DNA of 19,760 nt, taken from positions 1 through 19,760 of the forward strand of contig CAZJFS010000075.1 of assembly GCA_964545075.1 (NCBI GenBank). Direction: 5' to 3'. This DNA is from DAOPXV01 sp035352535 (GTDB lineage Bacteria; Muiribacteriota; UBA9980). This document shows positions 1 to 7,822 of this stretch, piece after piece. The notes under the pieces were generated by a model. That model was not told where the DNA came from. It did not search any database and saw only the letters and a program-made list of their open reading frames with translations. The translations under genes were made by a program, and so were the position numbers. Numbering within the stretch: position 1 is the stretch's first letter; the number at the start of each line of letters is the position of its first letter.

Positions 1-90
1 GAGGCCATGGGGGCGTCCATAGGCTTCACTACGAGCGAAGCCGACGGAACGACGATCTTTTTAAAGTTTAAAAAGAACATGCCCGAGTGA
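1..90 (+). CDS. C-terminal end of a probable sensor histidine kinase (partial)
   Basis: Frame 1 is open from the window edge to a TGA at 88-90 and gives 29 residues. They contain GASIGFTTSEADGTTIFLKF, which resembles the end of a HATPase_c domain: a Gly-rich turn, a strand, S/T-E, then G-T-T followed by a hydrophobic strand (the G2-box region of two-component sensor kinases). The 5' part lies outside the window, so sensor type and partner regulator cannot be given. The next gene starts 48 nt later. The call rests on this short motif only; another GHKL-fold ATPase would also fit. Confidence 0.55.
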   Translation, partial: EAMGASIGFTTSEADGTTIFLKFKKNMPE

Positions 91-138
91 TCGAGCTTTT
101 TAATAACGCCAGTCCAATAAAAAACGGAGGTCTATATT

Positions 139-975
139 TTGAGGATACTTGTAACCGGTTGCCGCGGAATGCTTGGAAGCGATGTAGTGAATCTTTTTTC
201 CGGAAAGCACGAGGTGCTCGGAAGCGATATTAACGAATTCGACATTTGTAATATAAGCCAGGCCGAGCCTTTTTTCGCGTCTTTTATGCCTGACGTCGTA
301 ATTCACTGCGCCGCGTTTACAAATGTCGACGAGTGCGAAACAAGCTCCGTCAAAGCATTTTCAATCAATTCGGAGGGGGCGCGCAACATCGGATTGTGCT
401 GCGAAAAGTACGGCGCCAAGATGGTTTATATATCGACCGACTATGTCTTTGACGGAAGCTCGCGCACGGCGTATCACGAATATGATCAGCCTTCTCCGAT
501 AGGCGTTTACGGCATGTCAAAGTATTACGGCGAGCGCCACGTGGAAAAGACCTGCCGGAAAAGCTTTATAGTCAGGACTTCATGGCTTTTTGGAAAGAAC
601 GGCCATAATTTCGTCAAGGCCATACAAAAACAAATATCCGAAAAGAAAAAGCTCGCGGTCGTCGTCGATCAGTGGGGTTCCCCAACTTACACGCTGGATC
701 TGGCGGGCTTTCTTCTCGAACTTATAAATACCGAAAAATACGGTATTTACCACGCCACGAACGAGGGATTTTGCAACTGGCTTGACTTCGCTTCGGCCAT
801 TGCCTCGTTTTCAGGCGCGGGCCGGGTTGAGATAACCGGAATAACTTCCGACAAGCTTAACAGGAAGGCGGCGCGGCCCTTAAATTCGACGCTTCATAAA
901 ACCTCCATAATTTCAGCGGGCCTGAACTTACTTCCGCGCTGGGAAGACGCTCTTAAAAGATACTTGAATTCATAA
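139..975 (+). CDS. rmlD: dTDP-4-dehydrorhamnose reductase, RmlD family
   Basis: A 278-residue NAD(P)-dependent short-chain reductase of the RmlD type. This family performs the last step of dTDP-L-rhamnose synthesis in the cytoplasm, supplying rhamnose for surface polysaccharides. Seen in the sequence: an N-terminal Rossmann motif VTGCRGMLG (residues 5-13), HCAAFTNVDECE at 56-67, STDYVFDG at 99-106, and the catalytic Y124-xxx-K128 in YGMSK. Length is close to the usual 280-300. The start is a TTG at 139, fixed by an ACGGAGG ribosome-binding site at 124-130 with 8-nt spacing; there is no ATG nearby. The other rml genes are not in the window. RmlD-like proteins can act on related sugars, so the exact substrate is inferred from the family. 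Confidence 0.85.
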   Translation: MRILVTGCRGMLGSDVVNLFSGKHEVLGSDINEFDICNISQAEPFFASFMPDVVIHCAAFTNVDECETSSVKAFSINSEGARNIGLCCEKYGAKMVYISTDYVFDGSSRTAYHEYDQPSPIGVYGMSKYYGERHVEKTCRKSFIVRTSWLFGKNGHNFVKAIQKQISEKKKLAVVVDQWGSPTYTLDLAGFLLELINTEKYGIYHATNEGFCNWLDFASAIASFSGAGRVEITGITSDKLNRKAARPLNSTLHKTSIISAGLNLLPRWEDALKRYLNS

Positions 976-1031
976 AAACGAGTTCAAATATTGCGGCAAA
1001 TGGTAACTGGTAAAAAAAAATAAAATTTTTG

Positions 1032-1060
1032 TTGCATTTTTTTTTGTATAATAATAAAAT
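1032..1060 (+). promoter_or_regulatory. Candidate sigma-70 type promoter for the envelope block
   Basis: TTGCAT (1032-1037) and TAAAAT (1055-1060) are 17 nt apart in the AT-rich gap between rmlD and the large lipoprotein gene. The overlapping TATAAT at 1047-1052 is a perfect -10 but has no good -35 at the right distance. The same layout (TTGCAA-17-TAAAAT) occurs at 15515-15543, which gives this call some support. The rest of the 976-1142 gap consists of A/T tracts, with no hairpin terminator for rmlD that I could see. Confidence 0.4.
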
Positions 1061-1142
1061 GTATTTAATTAAGGGTGGAAAATTTTTTTCACTTTTATAA
1101 TTGTGCTTTTTATTAAATTTTTTTAAGGAGATGAAAGGCCAG

Positions 1143-4100
1143 ATGAGAATAATAAGAACTTCAACGGTTCTGGCGATAATTTTTTTATCCATTCTTCCGC
1201 TTGTTTTTTTACTTGGCGGTTGCGGCGGTGGCGGCGGTACCGGCGATCCGGGCGCTGCGGCTATTAACGGCGGCGGACAGCTTAAAGTTTCCATGGCCAT
1301 GAGATTTGTAGGGCCGGATAAGAGCATAGCCTCCATACCTTCCAACGCTACAGGCGACATTTCAATTTCGCTGGCGGGTCCTTCGTTTTACCGCAGCGAA
1401 GCCAAGACGCGCTATGAAAACAGCTACATCACTTTCGAAAATGTCAACGAAGACGGTACGTATTCGGTATCCGCCAGGGCGGTCATCACATATCCTTCTG
1501 AAAATTTGACTTATTCCTTTTATGGCACGAGTTCTTCCCTGATCAAGGTCAGCGAAACCGCTGAAATATTCGTCGAACTCATGCAGCTTTATCCGACTAA
1601 AATAAATTTTGAAATCGCTCCTCCGACTTCTAAAATAGCCGGCGCCAAACTTGACGCTTTTTCCGTAAAGGTTCTGGACCAGTACAATAATTTTCTCGCC
1701 ACAGCCGCCGGAACGGTTACCGCTAAATTCATCGATGCCGCCGGAACGGTTGTCGGCTCCTCATATACGGCTGAAGTTAAAAACGGCGCAGCTTCATTCA
1801 GCGATGTTTCCGCGCCTTCAGCTTCCGGCCAGTTCAAGCTGACCGTTTCATATGCCGGCGTTTCTGACATTTCCACCGATTTCAGCGCGACGGCTCTTGT
1901 TTTAACAAGCGTCGCTTTTTATACGCAGCCTTCGTCCGCGGCTCAGGCAGGCACGGTGCTTCCCGATTTCAGCGTCCGCCTTTTAGACCAGCTGGGAAAC
2001 ATAATGAGCGGAGCGTCGGACTATGTAACGATAGCTTTTGTTGACGCTTCCGGAAATTCCATATCGGGCGCCGCACCGGTTACGGTACAGGCTGTTTCCG
2101 GTTTGGCTTCTTTTTCGGGCGTAAAAGTTCCTGAATTTTCCGGCGCCGTGAAAATAAAAGCGGTTTCCGGTACGATCACGCCTGTTTTCAGTAATCTTAT
2201 ATCCGTTACGGTCGTCGTTATACCCGTCGCTTCGTCGTTATCGCTGATGACTCCTATTCCGGCCTCTTTAGAGGGCGGCTCGGCCTATCCGTCACTGCAG
2301 GTTAACGTACTCGATCAGAACGGGAACACATACGCGGCTTCATCCGGTATCGTCACGGCCGAACTTGTCGATCAAAGCGGAAACCTCATATCGGGAACCG
2401 AAGCGATCACGGCGTCGGTCGCTTCCGGAGTCGCCACTTTTTCAGGTATCGTGCCTAACGTTTCAGTCACCGCGGCGCGGGTGCGCTTCACGATGGGAAA
2501 TCTCACTCCGATTTATTCCACTAACTTTAACATAGTTAAAACCGCGGGCGCCGCTACCAAGATAGTCTGGATCACGCCTCCGGTATCCGAATTAACATCA
2601 GGCCAGCCGCTACCAAAGATCGTCGTTGAATTTCGCGACGCTAACGGCATGATTGTTACGGGCGGTCCGTTCGTCACGACTTTAACGCTCGTCAATAAAG
2701 CGACTTTGACGCCGGTTACGTTAGCTTCCGGAAATTTTACCGGCCAGACGCCTTTTGAAAACATTATAATATCCGCTCCGGCCGGTCTTTACACGCTTTC
2801 GGTTAATTCATCCGGCCTTGTGAGCGCATCCGCGGACATAACGATAAAATCTGTTTCGGCAACCCATATCGTCTGGATCACGCCTCCGGTATCCGAATTA
2901 ACATCCGGCCAGCCGCTTCCGAAGATCGTCGCCGAATTTCGCGATGCCAACTCTTTACCCGTTACCGGCAGCCCATTTGCAGCGACTTTAACGCTTCTGA
3001 GCCAGGCGACGTCGGAGTCCGTCACATTAACTTCCGGAAATTTTACGGGTCAGGCTACGTTTGAAAACGTTATAATAACCGCTGCAGCCGGTCTTTACAC
3101 CCTTTCAGTGAACTCGTCCGGCCTTGTAAGCGCTTCATCTAATATAAATATAAAGGCGGCCGGGCCGGTTCCAACCAAGCTTGCATGGGCGATCGAACCG
3201 ACGCCTCGCTTGATAGTCGGAACCTATTTCAGCGCGGTTGCGAGCGTAACCGATACGACGGGCGCTATAGCCGAAAGTCTTAACACCGGTGAGATCGGCC
3301 TTAAAATAACGGGGCCCACCGGAACCACGGTTCTGGACACCGTTGGAGTCATAATAGCCGGCCGCGGCTTTTTCGCCGGTATTCCGATACCTTCAAGCTG
3401 GCTGCCGGGTTCTTATACAATAACGGCCACTTCCGCTTTGTATGGGACGCTTTCATATGTTTCAGAAGTGGTTTCACCGACGGGTATGTTTTCCGGGATG
3501 AATATGTTCATCAGCACTCCGGGCGCTCTCTATAATTACAACGACAGTCCGTTCTCCAGATGGCAGCTTCCTTTTACAAGCGGAATAAGGCTTATAAAAG
3601 GCGTCCATCCAAAAAACGCGACCAAGGATAAGCTTTTTGTCCTTGAAACTTCAAATAAAATAACCATAGTTTCGAATATCAACTCAAATTCGCCTTCTGT
3701 CGCGCAACCATATGACCTTTCCGGCTCGCTTCCGGATACGTCATACAAGATCGTTTCTTTTGCGCCTTCACAGAACGGCAATTATTTATATCTGGCCGTT
3801 CAGCCGTTATCATCTTCTTTAAATCAGCTCATTATCAGATGGGATATTTCAAGTCCGACCGCCGCTCTAAGCATAGATACATGCACTTCTCTTGGTAAAA
3901 GCGCGGATGTTTCCAACCTGCTCGAATATTCCGATGGCAGGGTTTACGCGGCTTCGGCCAAGAATGTGATACCCGTTAATTTTACTACGCTTGATGCGTA
4001 CAAACAGGGGACCACGGAAGCCGCTATTACGTTTGATTATGCCGTTAACGGCATGGATTTCTATCCGGGCGGCTCTGACGTTATCGTCGCTGAAGTAAAC

Positions 4101-4553
4101 GGCACGCAGCTGCATAAAATTTCAAACGGCGTTAAAACATTGAGCGTATCGGCTGGTATCGCAGCTTTGTCCGCGGATTACAACTCTTTCTTATCCGTCG
4201 TTGATCATACGACATATGGCCCGAAGGCATATGTCATGAAGAGTTATTCCAATGTTCTTCAATCCTATATTTTTTCTGATGGTTCCATGAATAATGTCGT
4301 GCCTTCTAATTCAATGACATTTGATTATCCGCAGGGAACGATTATAAGTCAGGTAACTACGCAGACGCTCTTCAATTTGACCAACCCGTCAGGCGTTTTC
4401 TCGCCCAGCGCGGATAAATTGGTTATAACCAACGGCTCGCTTGACGGTTTTGTAAGATACATCGATCTTATAAATTATACGACTTTGGATTATGTCCTCA
4501 GAGATTCATCTAACGCAAAATTGGCCGAAATAAACGGGATAGTAATTTATTAA
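1143..4553 (+). CDS. Large Ig-repeat lipoprotein with a C-terminal propeller-like domain
   Basis: An 1136-residue predicted surface or periplasmic lipoprotein. The N-terminus is a lipoprotein signal peptide: basic start, hydrophobic core, then a lipobox LGG-C with the acylated Cys at about residue 27 and a Gly-rich linker. Residues about 40-150 form a beta-rich domain. Six Ig-like (Big/filamin-type) repeats follow, starting near residues 150, 253, 362, 471, 573 and 676; the first three carry a V-x-[VL]-L-D-Q strand motif and the fourth and fifth are nearly identical. Residues about 780-1136 contain repeated short strands, as in WD/YVTN-type beta-propellers; this part is inferred from pattern only. 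ATG at 1143 was chosen because the signal peptide begins there and AAGGAG (1125-1130) lies 12 nt upstream; TTG 1101 and ATG 1131 lie in the same frame but are poorly placed. It heads the envelope block. A binding or adhesion role is likely but the ligand is unknown. Confidence 0.75.
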   Translation: MRIIRTSTVLAIIFLSILPLVFLLGGCGGGGGTGDPGAAAINGGGQLKVSMAMRFVGPDKSIASIPSNATGDISISLAGPSFYRSEAKTRYENSYITFENVNEDGTYSVSARAVITYPSENLTYSFYGTSSSLIKVSETAEIFVELMQLYPTKINFEIAPPTSKIAGAKLDAFSVKVLDQYNNFLATAAGTVTAKFIDAAGTVVGSSYTAEVKNGAASFSDVSAPSASGQFKLTVSYAGVSDISTDFSATALVLTSVAFYTQPSSAAQAGTVLPDFSVRLLDQLGNIMSGASDYVTIAFVDASGNSISGAAPVTVQAVSGLASFSGVKVPEFSGAVKIKAVSGTITPVFSNLISVTVVVIPVASSLSLMTPIPASLEGGSAYPSLQVNVLDQNGNTYAASSGIVTAELVDQSGNLISGTEAITASVASGVATFSGIVPNVSVTAARVRFTMGNLTPIYSTNFNIVKTAGAATKIVWITPPVSELTSGQPLPKIVVEFRDANGMIVTGGPFVTTLTLVNKATLTPVTLASGNFTGQTPFENIIISAPAGLYTLSVNSSGLVSASADITIKSVSATHIVWITPPVSELTSGQPLPKIVAEFRDANSLPVTGSPFAATLTLLSQATSESVTLTSGNFTGQATFENVIITAAAGLYTLSVNSSGLVSASSNINIKAAGPVPTKLAWAIEPTPRLIVGTYFSAVASVTDTTGAIAESLNTGEIGLKITGPTGTTVLDTVGVIIAGRGFFAGIPIPSSWLPGSYTITATSALYGTLSYVSEVVSPTGMFSGMNMFISTPGALYNYNDSPFSRWQLPFTSGIRLIKGVHPKNATKDKLFVLETSNKITIVSNINSNSPSVAQPYDLSGSLPDTSYKIVSFAPSQNGNYLYLAVQPLSSSLNQLIIRWDISSPTAALSIDTCTSLGKSADVSNLLEYSDGRVYAASAKNVIPVNFTTLDAYKQGTTEAAITFDYAVNGMDFYPGGSDVIVAEVNGTQLHKISNGVKTLSVSAGIAALSADYNSFLSVVDHTTYGPKAYVMKSYSNVLQSYIFSDGSMNNVVPSNSMTFDYPQGTIISQVTTQTLFNLTNPSGVFSPSADKLVITNGSLDGFVRYIDLINYTTLDYVLRDSSNAKLAEINGIVIY
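2555..3166 (+). repeat. Tandem duplication of a 306-nt Ig-domain unit (two copies)
   Basis: Copies at about 2555-2860 and 2861-3166 are offset by exactly 306 nt (102 codons). The stretch 2565-2599 is identical to 2871-2905 at the DNA level (35 nt). The encoded units share IVWITPPVSELTSGQPLPKI, a G-N-F-T-G-Q strand and AGLYTLSVNSSGLVSAS. Neighbouring Ig repeats of the same protein are much more divergent, so this is a younger duplication within the gene. Confidence 0.9.
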
Positions 4554-4577
4554 TATATAGTAACGGAGGAAATGAAC

Positions 4578-5354
4578 ATGAAAAGTGCATCGAGGTTGAT
4601 CGTGCCGGTATTTATTGCCGCGCTGATGCTTTTGGTTATGTCTTCGGATGTTTTCGCCCAGGCAATGTCGGCGAAAATAGTCGCTTTAGACGGCGATGTT
4701 ACGGTAAAAAAAGACAACAAAGGCGAATGGGGAAAGGCGTCTCTCAATCAGGAACTTCCCGAGGGGGCTTATTTAATGACCGCTTTTGAGTCGAACTGTG
4801 AACTTGAATTCGTTGACAAATCAAAACTGAAAGTGAAAGAGCTTTCAAAGATCCAGATCAATAAATTTTCGACTGAATTGAAAAAAGTCGACGCGGAAGT
4901 AACCCTTTATAACGGTTCGGTAAAGGCTACCGTTCATAAAGACGTCGATACCAAGACCCAGTTCCAGGTTAAAACGCCGGTTTCGACGATATCCGTTCGT
5001 GGAACCGAAATGGATATAACCACCCAGCCCGGTTTCGGAACTACCAACGATACTGTTTCGGGCGTTGTCGAAGTAACCACGAGTACCGGCCAGTCAACGA
5101 CGGTTCCAAAAGACCAGAAAACGCAGGTCAGCGAGGACGCCCAGGAACCTCCAAAGGATAATACGCAGATCGTTCGTAACGAATCCCGCGCCGACGTTAC
5201 CAATGAATCTACGACAAAAGAAGAAGATAAAGGCAACACGACCGCGGGCCTGGTTCCATCTTCAACGGTTGGCACCGGCAACAGCGTGACTTCGATAGTT
5301 GAAGATATTGTCAGGCAGGAAGAAATGGGTAAATTGACCGTTAGATGGAAATAA
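4578..5354 (+). CDS. Exported FecR-domain protein
   Basis: A 258-residue periplasmic protein. It has a signal peptide (basic start, hydrophobic core, cleavage predicted after Val-Phe-Ala near residue 27) and then a FecR domain (about residues 32-165). Seen: AKIVALDGDVTV at the start of the domain, an acidic V-D-K-S-K-L-K-V strand, a glycine turn in Y-N-G-S-V-K, and the hallmark TPVSTISVRGTEMDI at about 133-147, where FecR proteins typically read TP-x-[AS]-x-x-x-V-R-G-T-E-F. The last 90 residues are polar, Thr/Glu-rich and probably disordered. There is no anti-sigma segment or sigma gene nearby, so it looks like a stand-alone FecR protein. ATG 4578 was chosen over ATG 4572 because GGAGG (4565-4569) sits 8 nt before it. 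It starts 24 nt after the lipoprotein gene. Confidence 0.82.
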   Translation: MKSASRLIVPVFIAALMLLVMSSDVFAQAMSAKIVALDGDVTVKKDNKGEWGKASLNQELPEGAYLMTAFESNCELEFVDKSKLKVKELSKIQINKFSTELKKVDAEVTLYNGSVKATVHKDVDTKTQFQVKTPVSTISVRGTEMDITTQPGFGTTNDTVSGVVEVTTSTGQSTTVPKDQKTQVSEDAQEPPKDNTQIVRNESRADVTNESTTKEEDKGNTTAGLVPSSTVGTGNSVTSIVEDIVRQEEMGKLTVRWK

Positions 5355-5360
5355 AATCAG

Positions 5361-5375
5361 GGAGTGATAAAATTG
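5361..5375 (+). promoter_or_regulatory. Ribosome-binding site deciding a TTG start
   Basis: GGAG at 5361-5364 with 8-nt spacing to TTG 5373-5375. The upstream in-frame GTG at 5364 shares its first base with this site, so it cannot use it. This moves the start of the Lys-rich protein three codons downstream. Confidence 0.6.
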
Positions 5376-6092
5376 GTAAAGAATTTTCGTGTCCAGTATT
5401 TATTTTTAATGTTTTTAATGGCTATCGCGCTGCTTGTTTCGCCGTTTGCCATTCTGGCTGCGGAAGATCAGAAAGCCGCCGCGCCTGATCAGAAAACCGT
5501 AAGCGAAAAGAAACCCGAACAGGTTAAAAAAACTAAAAAAACCAAAAAGTCAAAGAAAACAAAAAAATCAAAGAAAGCAAAAAAAGAAACGGCCAAAGAA
5601 AATTTAGCCGTTACTGAAGTTGCCCTTACTTCCGAGGTTAATATCGTGAAGGAAGCTCCGGTTAAAGATCCGTCAGCCAAGGAAACCGGCGCTGCTTATA
5701 TTTTTAATCTCATGGAAAAGAAACAGGCGGTCGTCGAGGATTTGCTCGACGTGCTTTTCATATTCAAAAACAAATCTCCTGAAGGCTTGTCCAGCGAAGA
5801 TAAGGTTAAATTTTTAAAAGACGAGAAGATTATTCCGTCGCGCGTTCAGGTTTATCCTAAAGATTTATTGAGAAAAGGCTTCGCGGCGATGTTGTTTCAC
5901 CGAGCTCTGGGCCTTCGTGGCGGGCTTACCATAAGAATAGCCGGAACTTCCACGAGAAACTGCCTTCGCGAGCTTATATACCAGGGAGTTATGCCGGAAG
6001 CCTCGGACCGCGATAAAATGACCGGACCGGAACTTATTTCAGTGATATACAAGGCTAAAGAATATCAGAGTGAAAAAAACAAGTCTTTATAA
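5373..6092 (+). CDS. Exported Lys-rich protein with a C-terminal helical domain, function unknown
   Basis: A 239-residue protein that I do not recognise. It has a signal peptide with cleavage near Ala29/Ala30, a very basic Lys/Thr/Ser segment at about residues 44-72 built from repeated KKxKK units, a linker, and a folded part at about 105-235. The folded part has predicted helices (AAYIFNLMEKKQAVVEDLLD; DLLRKGFAAMLFHRALGL) and a R-N-C-L-R-E-L-I-Y-Q-G-V-M-P stretch. TTG 5373 is the preferred start: the SD sequence GGAG (5361-5364) lies 8 nt upstream, whereas GTG 5364 overlaps that SD. It follows the FecR gene by 18 nt and precedes the porin-like gene, which also has a Lys-rich N-terminal segment. 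A periplasmic role with the porin or with acidic envelope polymers is possible but not shown. Confidence 0.65.
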   Translation: MVKNFRVQYLFLMFLMAIALLVSPFAILAAEDQKAAAPDQKTVSEKKPEQVKKTKKTKKSKKTKKSKKAKKETAKENLAVTEVALTSEVNIVKEAPVKDPSAKETGAAYIFNLMEKKQAVVEDLLDVLFIFKNKSPEGLSSEDKVKFLKDEKIIPSRVQVYPKDLLRKGFAAMLFHRALGLRGGLTIRIAGTSTRNCLRELIYQGVMPEASDRDKMTGPELISVIYKAKEYQSEKNKSL

Positions 6093-6120
6093 AAATTTGG
6101 AAGGCAGGAGAAGTTTAAAA

Positions 6121-7821
6121 ATGAAAAAAGCTTTAATAAAACTTTTTGTAGCAGCGTTTCTCGCCGTTATATTTTTAACTCCGTCGCTTGGCGCGGCGCA
6201 GGAAAAAATTGAAACGCCGAAGGAAACAAAAAAAACCGACGCGGTTAAAAAGACCGTAAAAAAAGCAAAGAAAAAAGCGGTAAAAAAAGCTGCGGCCGAA
6301 CAGGAATTATCGGCTAAGACGGTCGCCGAAGAAAAAAATCCGATCGCCATTGATGAACTCAAACTTGACGTGAAAAAAGAAAACATGGCGCCTAAGGCTT
6401 CAGTTGAAGAAACTCCGCTGCCGGTTCAGCCCGGAGTTTCCGAAGCTAAAAAAACAAAGGCGAAATCAAGTGAAAATTATGCGAACGAAAATCTTAAGGG
6501 GCTTGAGAGCAATATTCCTACGTCCTCAAATATCGAAGGCTTATTAACGTCTTCAAACGATATGAGCATATTGTTGCCTAAAGAAACCGGCGGGCGCTGG
6601 GGCCTTGTTTTAAATTACAACTATTATAAATTCATCGACGAAGATAAATCGAACGCTATGGTCGATTCTCCTACCGGCGCCGATGCTCCCGATCTCAGAT
6701 TTTACGTCGGCAAAAAATTCGAGAACAACGACAGTTATTACATGAGGCTTCGTTACGGCCGTTTGAATCTTAAAGGCGATAATTCGCTGGCGGTTCCGAA
6801 TTCCAGAAATATCGGACTTAAATTCGACATGCTCTATTATACTTTCCAGAGACGCCCGAATGTATCGTTAAAACTCGGCCGCCAATTCTTAAGCGTCGGC
6901 CGCGGCATGACCTATGCCGGAGTTCATGATGGTATTTCTTATAACAAAGCCCTTCCCAAGTGGTATTTAAAAGCTTTTGCGGCGCGCACTCAGCCCCGTG
7001 AAACAAACGCGGACCAGAGCAATAACGGCTATTTGAACAGAAGCTATCGTGACTTTTACGCAGTTCAGGCTGATTATCTCGCTCTTAAAAACAAAAAGCT
7101 ATACGGATATCTTCTTTTTGAAAAAGACGGCAATGTCAAGATCCCCGCTAATGTAAAAGATTTCACTTATGACGCGAACTACTTCGGTCTCGGCCTTGAA
7201 GGAAGTTTCAAACCTAACTGGCCTTATTATATGGAGGCCGTAATGCAGGGCGGAAAGACCTCGGCTTCGAATACCAATACCACGACCGATTCAGTAAAAG
7301 CAAACGCATACTATCTCGGAACCGAATATTATATGCAGAACGATCCTAAAAAAACATTCTATACGCTTGAATACGCTCATGCTTCGGGCGATCCGGACAG
7401 AACTTCCGTCACCAACGTTATCGGCGGAAATGTCGCCGGAACAACCGATAAGAATTTTATGACATATGGTATATACGATCTTGGTCTCGCTCTTCATCCA
7501 CGTTATTCAAACATCAACGTAATAAAATTCGGCGGATTTTTCAAGCCGTTTTATAAAAATGAATTAACGAGAGAGCTCCAGCTTGGCGCTAAATACTTCA
7601 TATATACCAAGGATTCCGATACCGGTCTTATGTCGGATTCGGTAGCTACAATGGCTAATAAAAATCTTGGAAACGCATATGATCTTTATCTCACATGGCG
7701 TATTTTATCGGATACGCTTGTATATTTCAACTATGGTGTTTTTACGCCTGGCGACGCGTATCCTACAAACCGCAGGGACAAAACGAAGCTCATAAATTTC
7801 GGAACGACGTTGTTCTTCTAA
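6121..7821 (+). CDS. Outer-membrane porin-like beta-barrel with a Lys-rich N-terminal segment
   Basis: A 566-residue exported protein with a signal peptide cleaved near Ala25/Ala26. A Lys/Ala-rich basic segment spans about 34-65, followed by a polar linker. From about residue 158 to the end there are alternating aromatic/polar beta strands: RWGLVLNYNYYKF, YYMRLRYGRLNLKG, VSLKLGRQFLSVGRG, a central region of Y-x-x-Y strands, and a final strand ending in Phe-Phe, the usual outer-membrane beta-signal. The L-G-R-Q strand and overall pattern recall alginate-export/porin-type barrels. ATG 6121 was chosen because CAGGAG (6105-6110) lies 10 nt upstream and the signal peptide begins there; the frame is open further upstream from 6070. 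It likely forms a channel or export pore; the substrate is unknown. Confidence 0.75.
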   Translation: MKKALIKLFVAAFLAVIFLTPSLGAAQEKIETPKETKKTDAVKKTVKKAKKKAVKKAAAEQELSAKTVAEEKNPIAIDELKLDVKKENMAPKASVEETPLPVQPGVSEAKKTKAKSSENYANENLKGLESNIPTSSNIEGLLTSSNDMSILLPKETGGRWGLVLNYNYYKFIDEDKSNAMVDSPTGADAPDLRFYVGKKFENNDSYYMRLRYGRLNLKGDNSLAVPNSRNIGLKFDMLYYTFQRRPNVSLKLGRQFLSVGRGMTYAGVHDGISYNKALPKWYLKAFAARTQPRETNADQSNNGYLNRSYRDFYAVQADYLALKNKKLYGYLLFEKDGNVKIPANVKDFTYDANYFGLGLEGSFKPNWPYYMEAVMQGGKTSASNTNTTTDSVKANAYYLGTEYYMQNDPKKTFYTLEYAHASGDPDRTSVTNVIGGNVAGTTDKNFMTYGIYDLGLALHPRYSNINVIKFGGFFKPFYKNELTRELQLGAKYFIYTKDSDTGLMSDSVATMANKNLGNAYDLYLTWRILSDTLVYFNYGVFTPGDAYPTNRRDKTKLINFGTTLFF

Positions 7822-7822
7822 T

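Noticed and set aside
1032..1052. TTGCAT with TATAAT as a promoter pair
   Set aside because: Only 9 nt apart, too short; the 17-nt pairing with TAAAAT is preferred.
4578..5354. FecR protein as an anti-sigma factor of an iron-uptake system
   Set aside because: It has a cleavable signal peptide and no N-terminal cytoplasmic anti-sigma part, and there is no ECF sigma or TonB receptor gene nearby.
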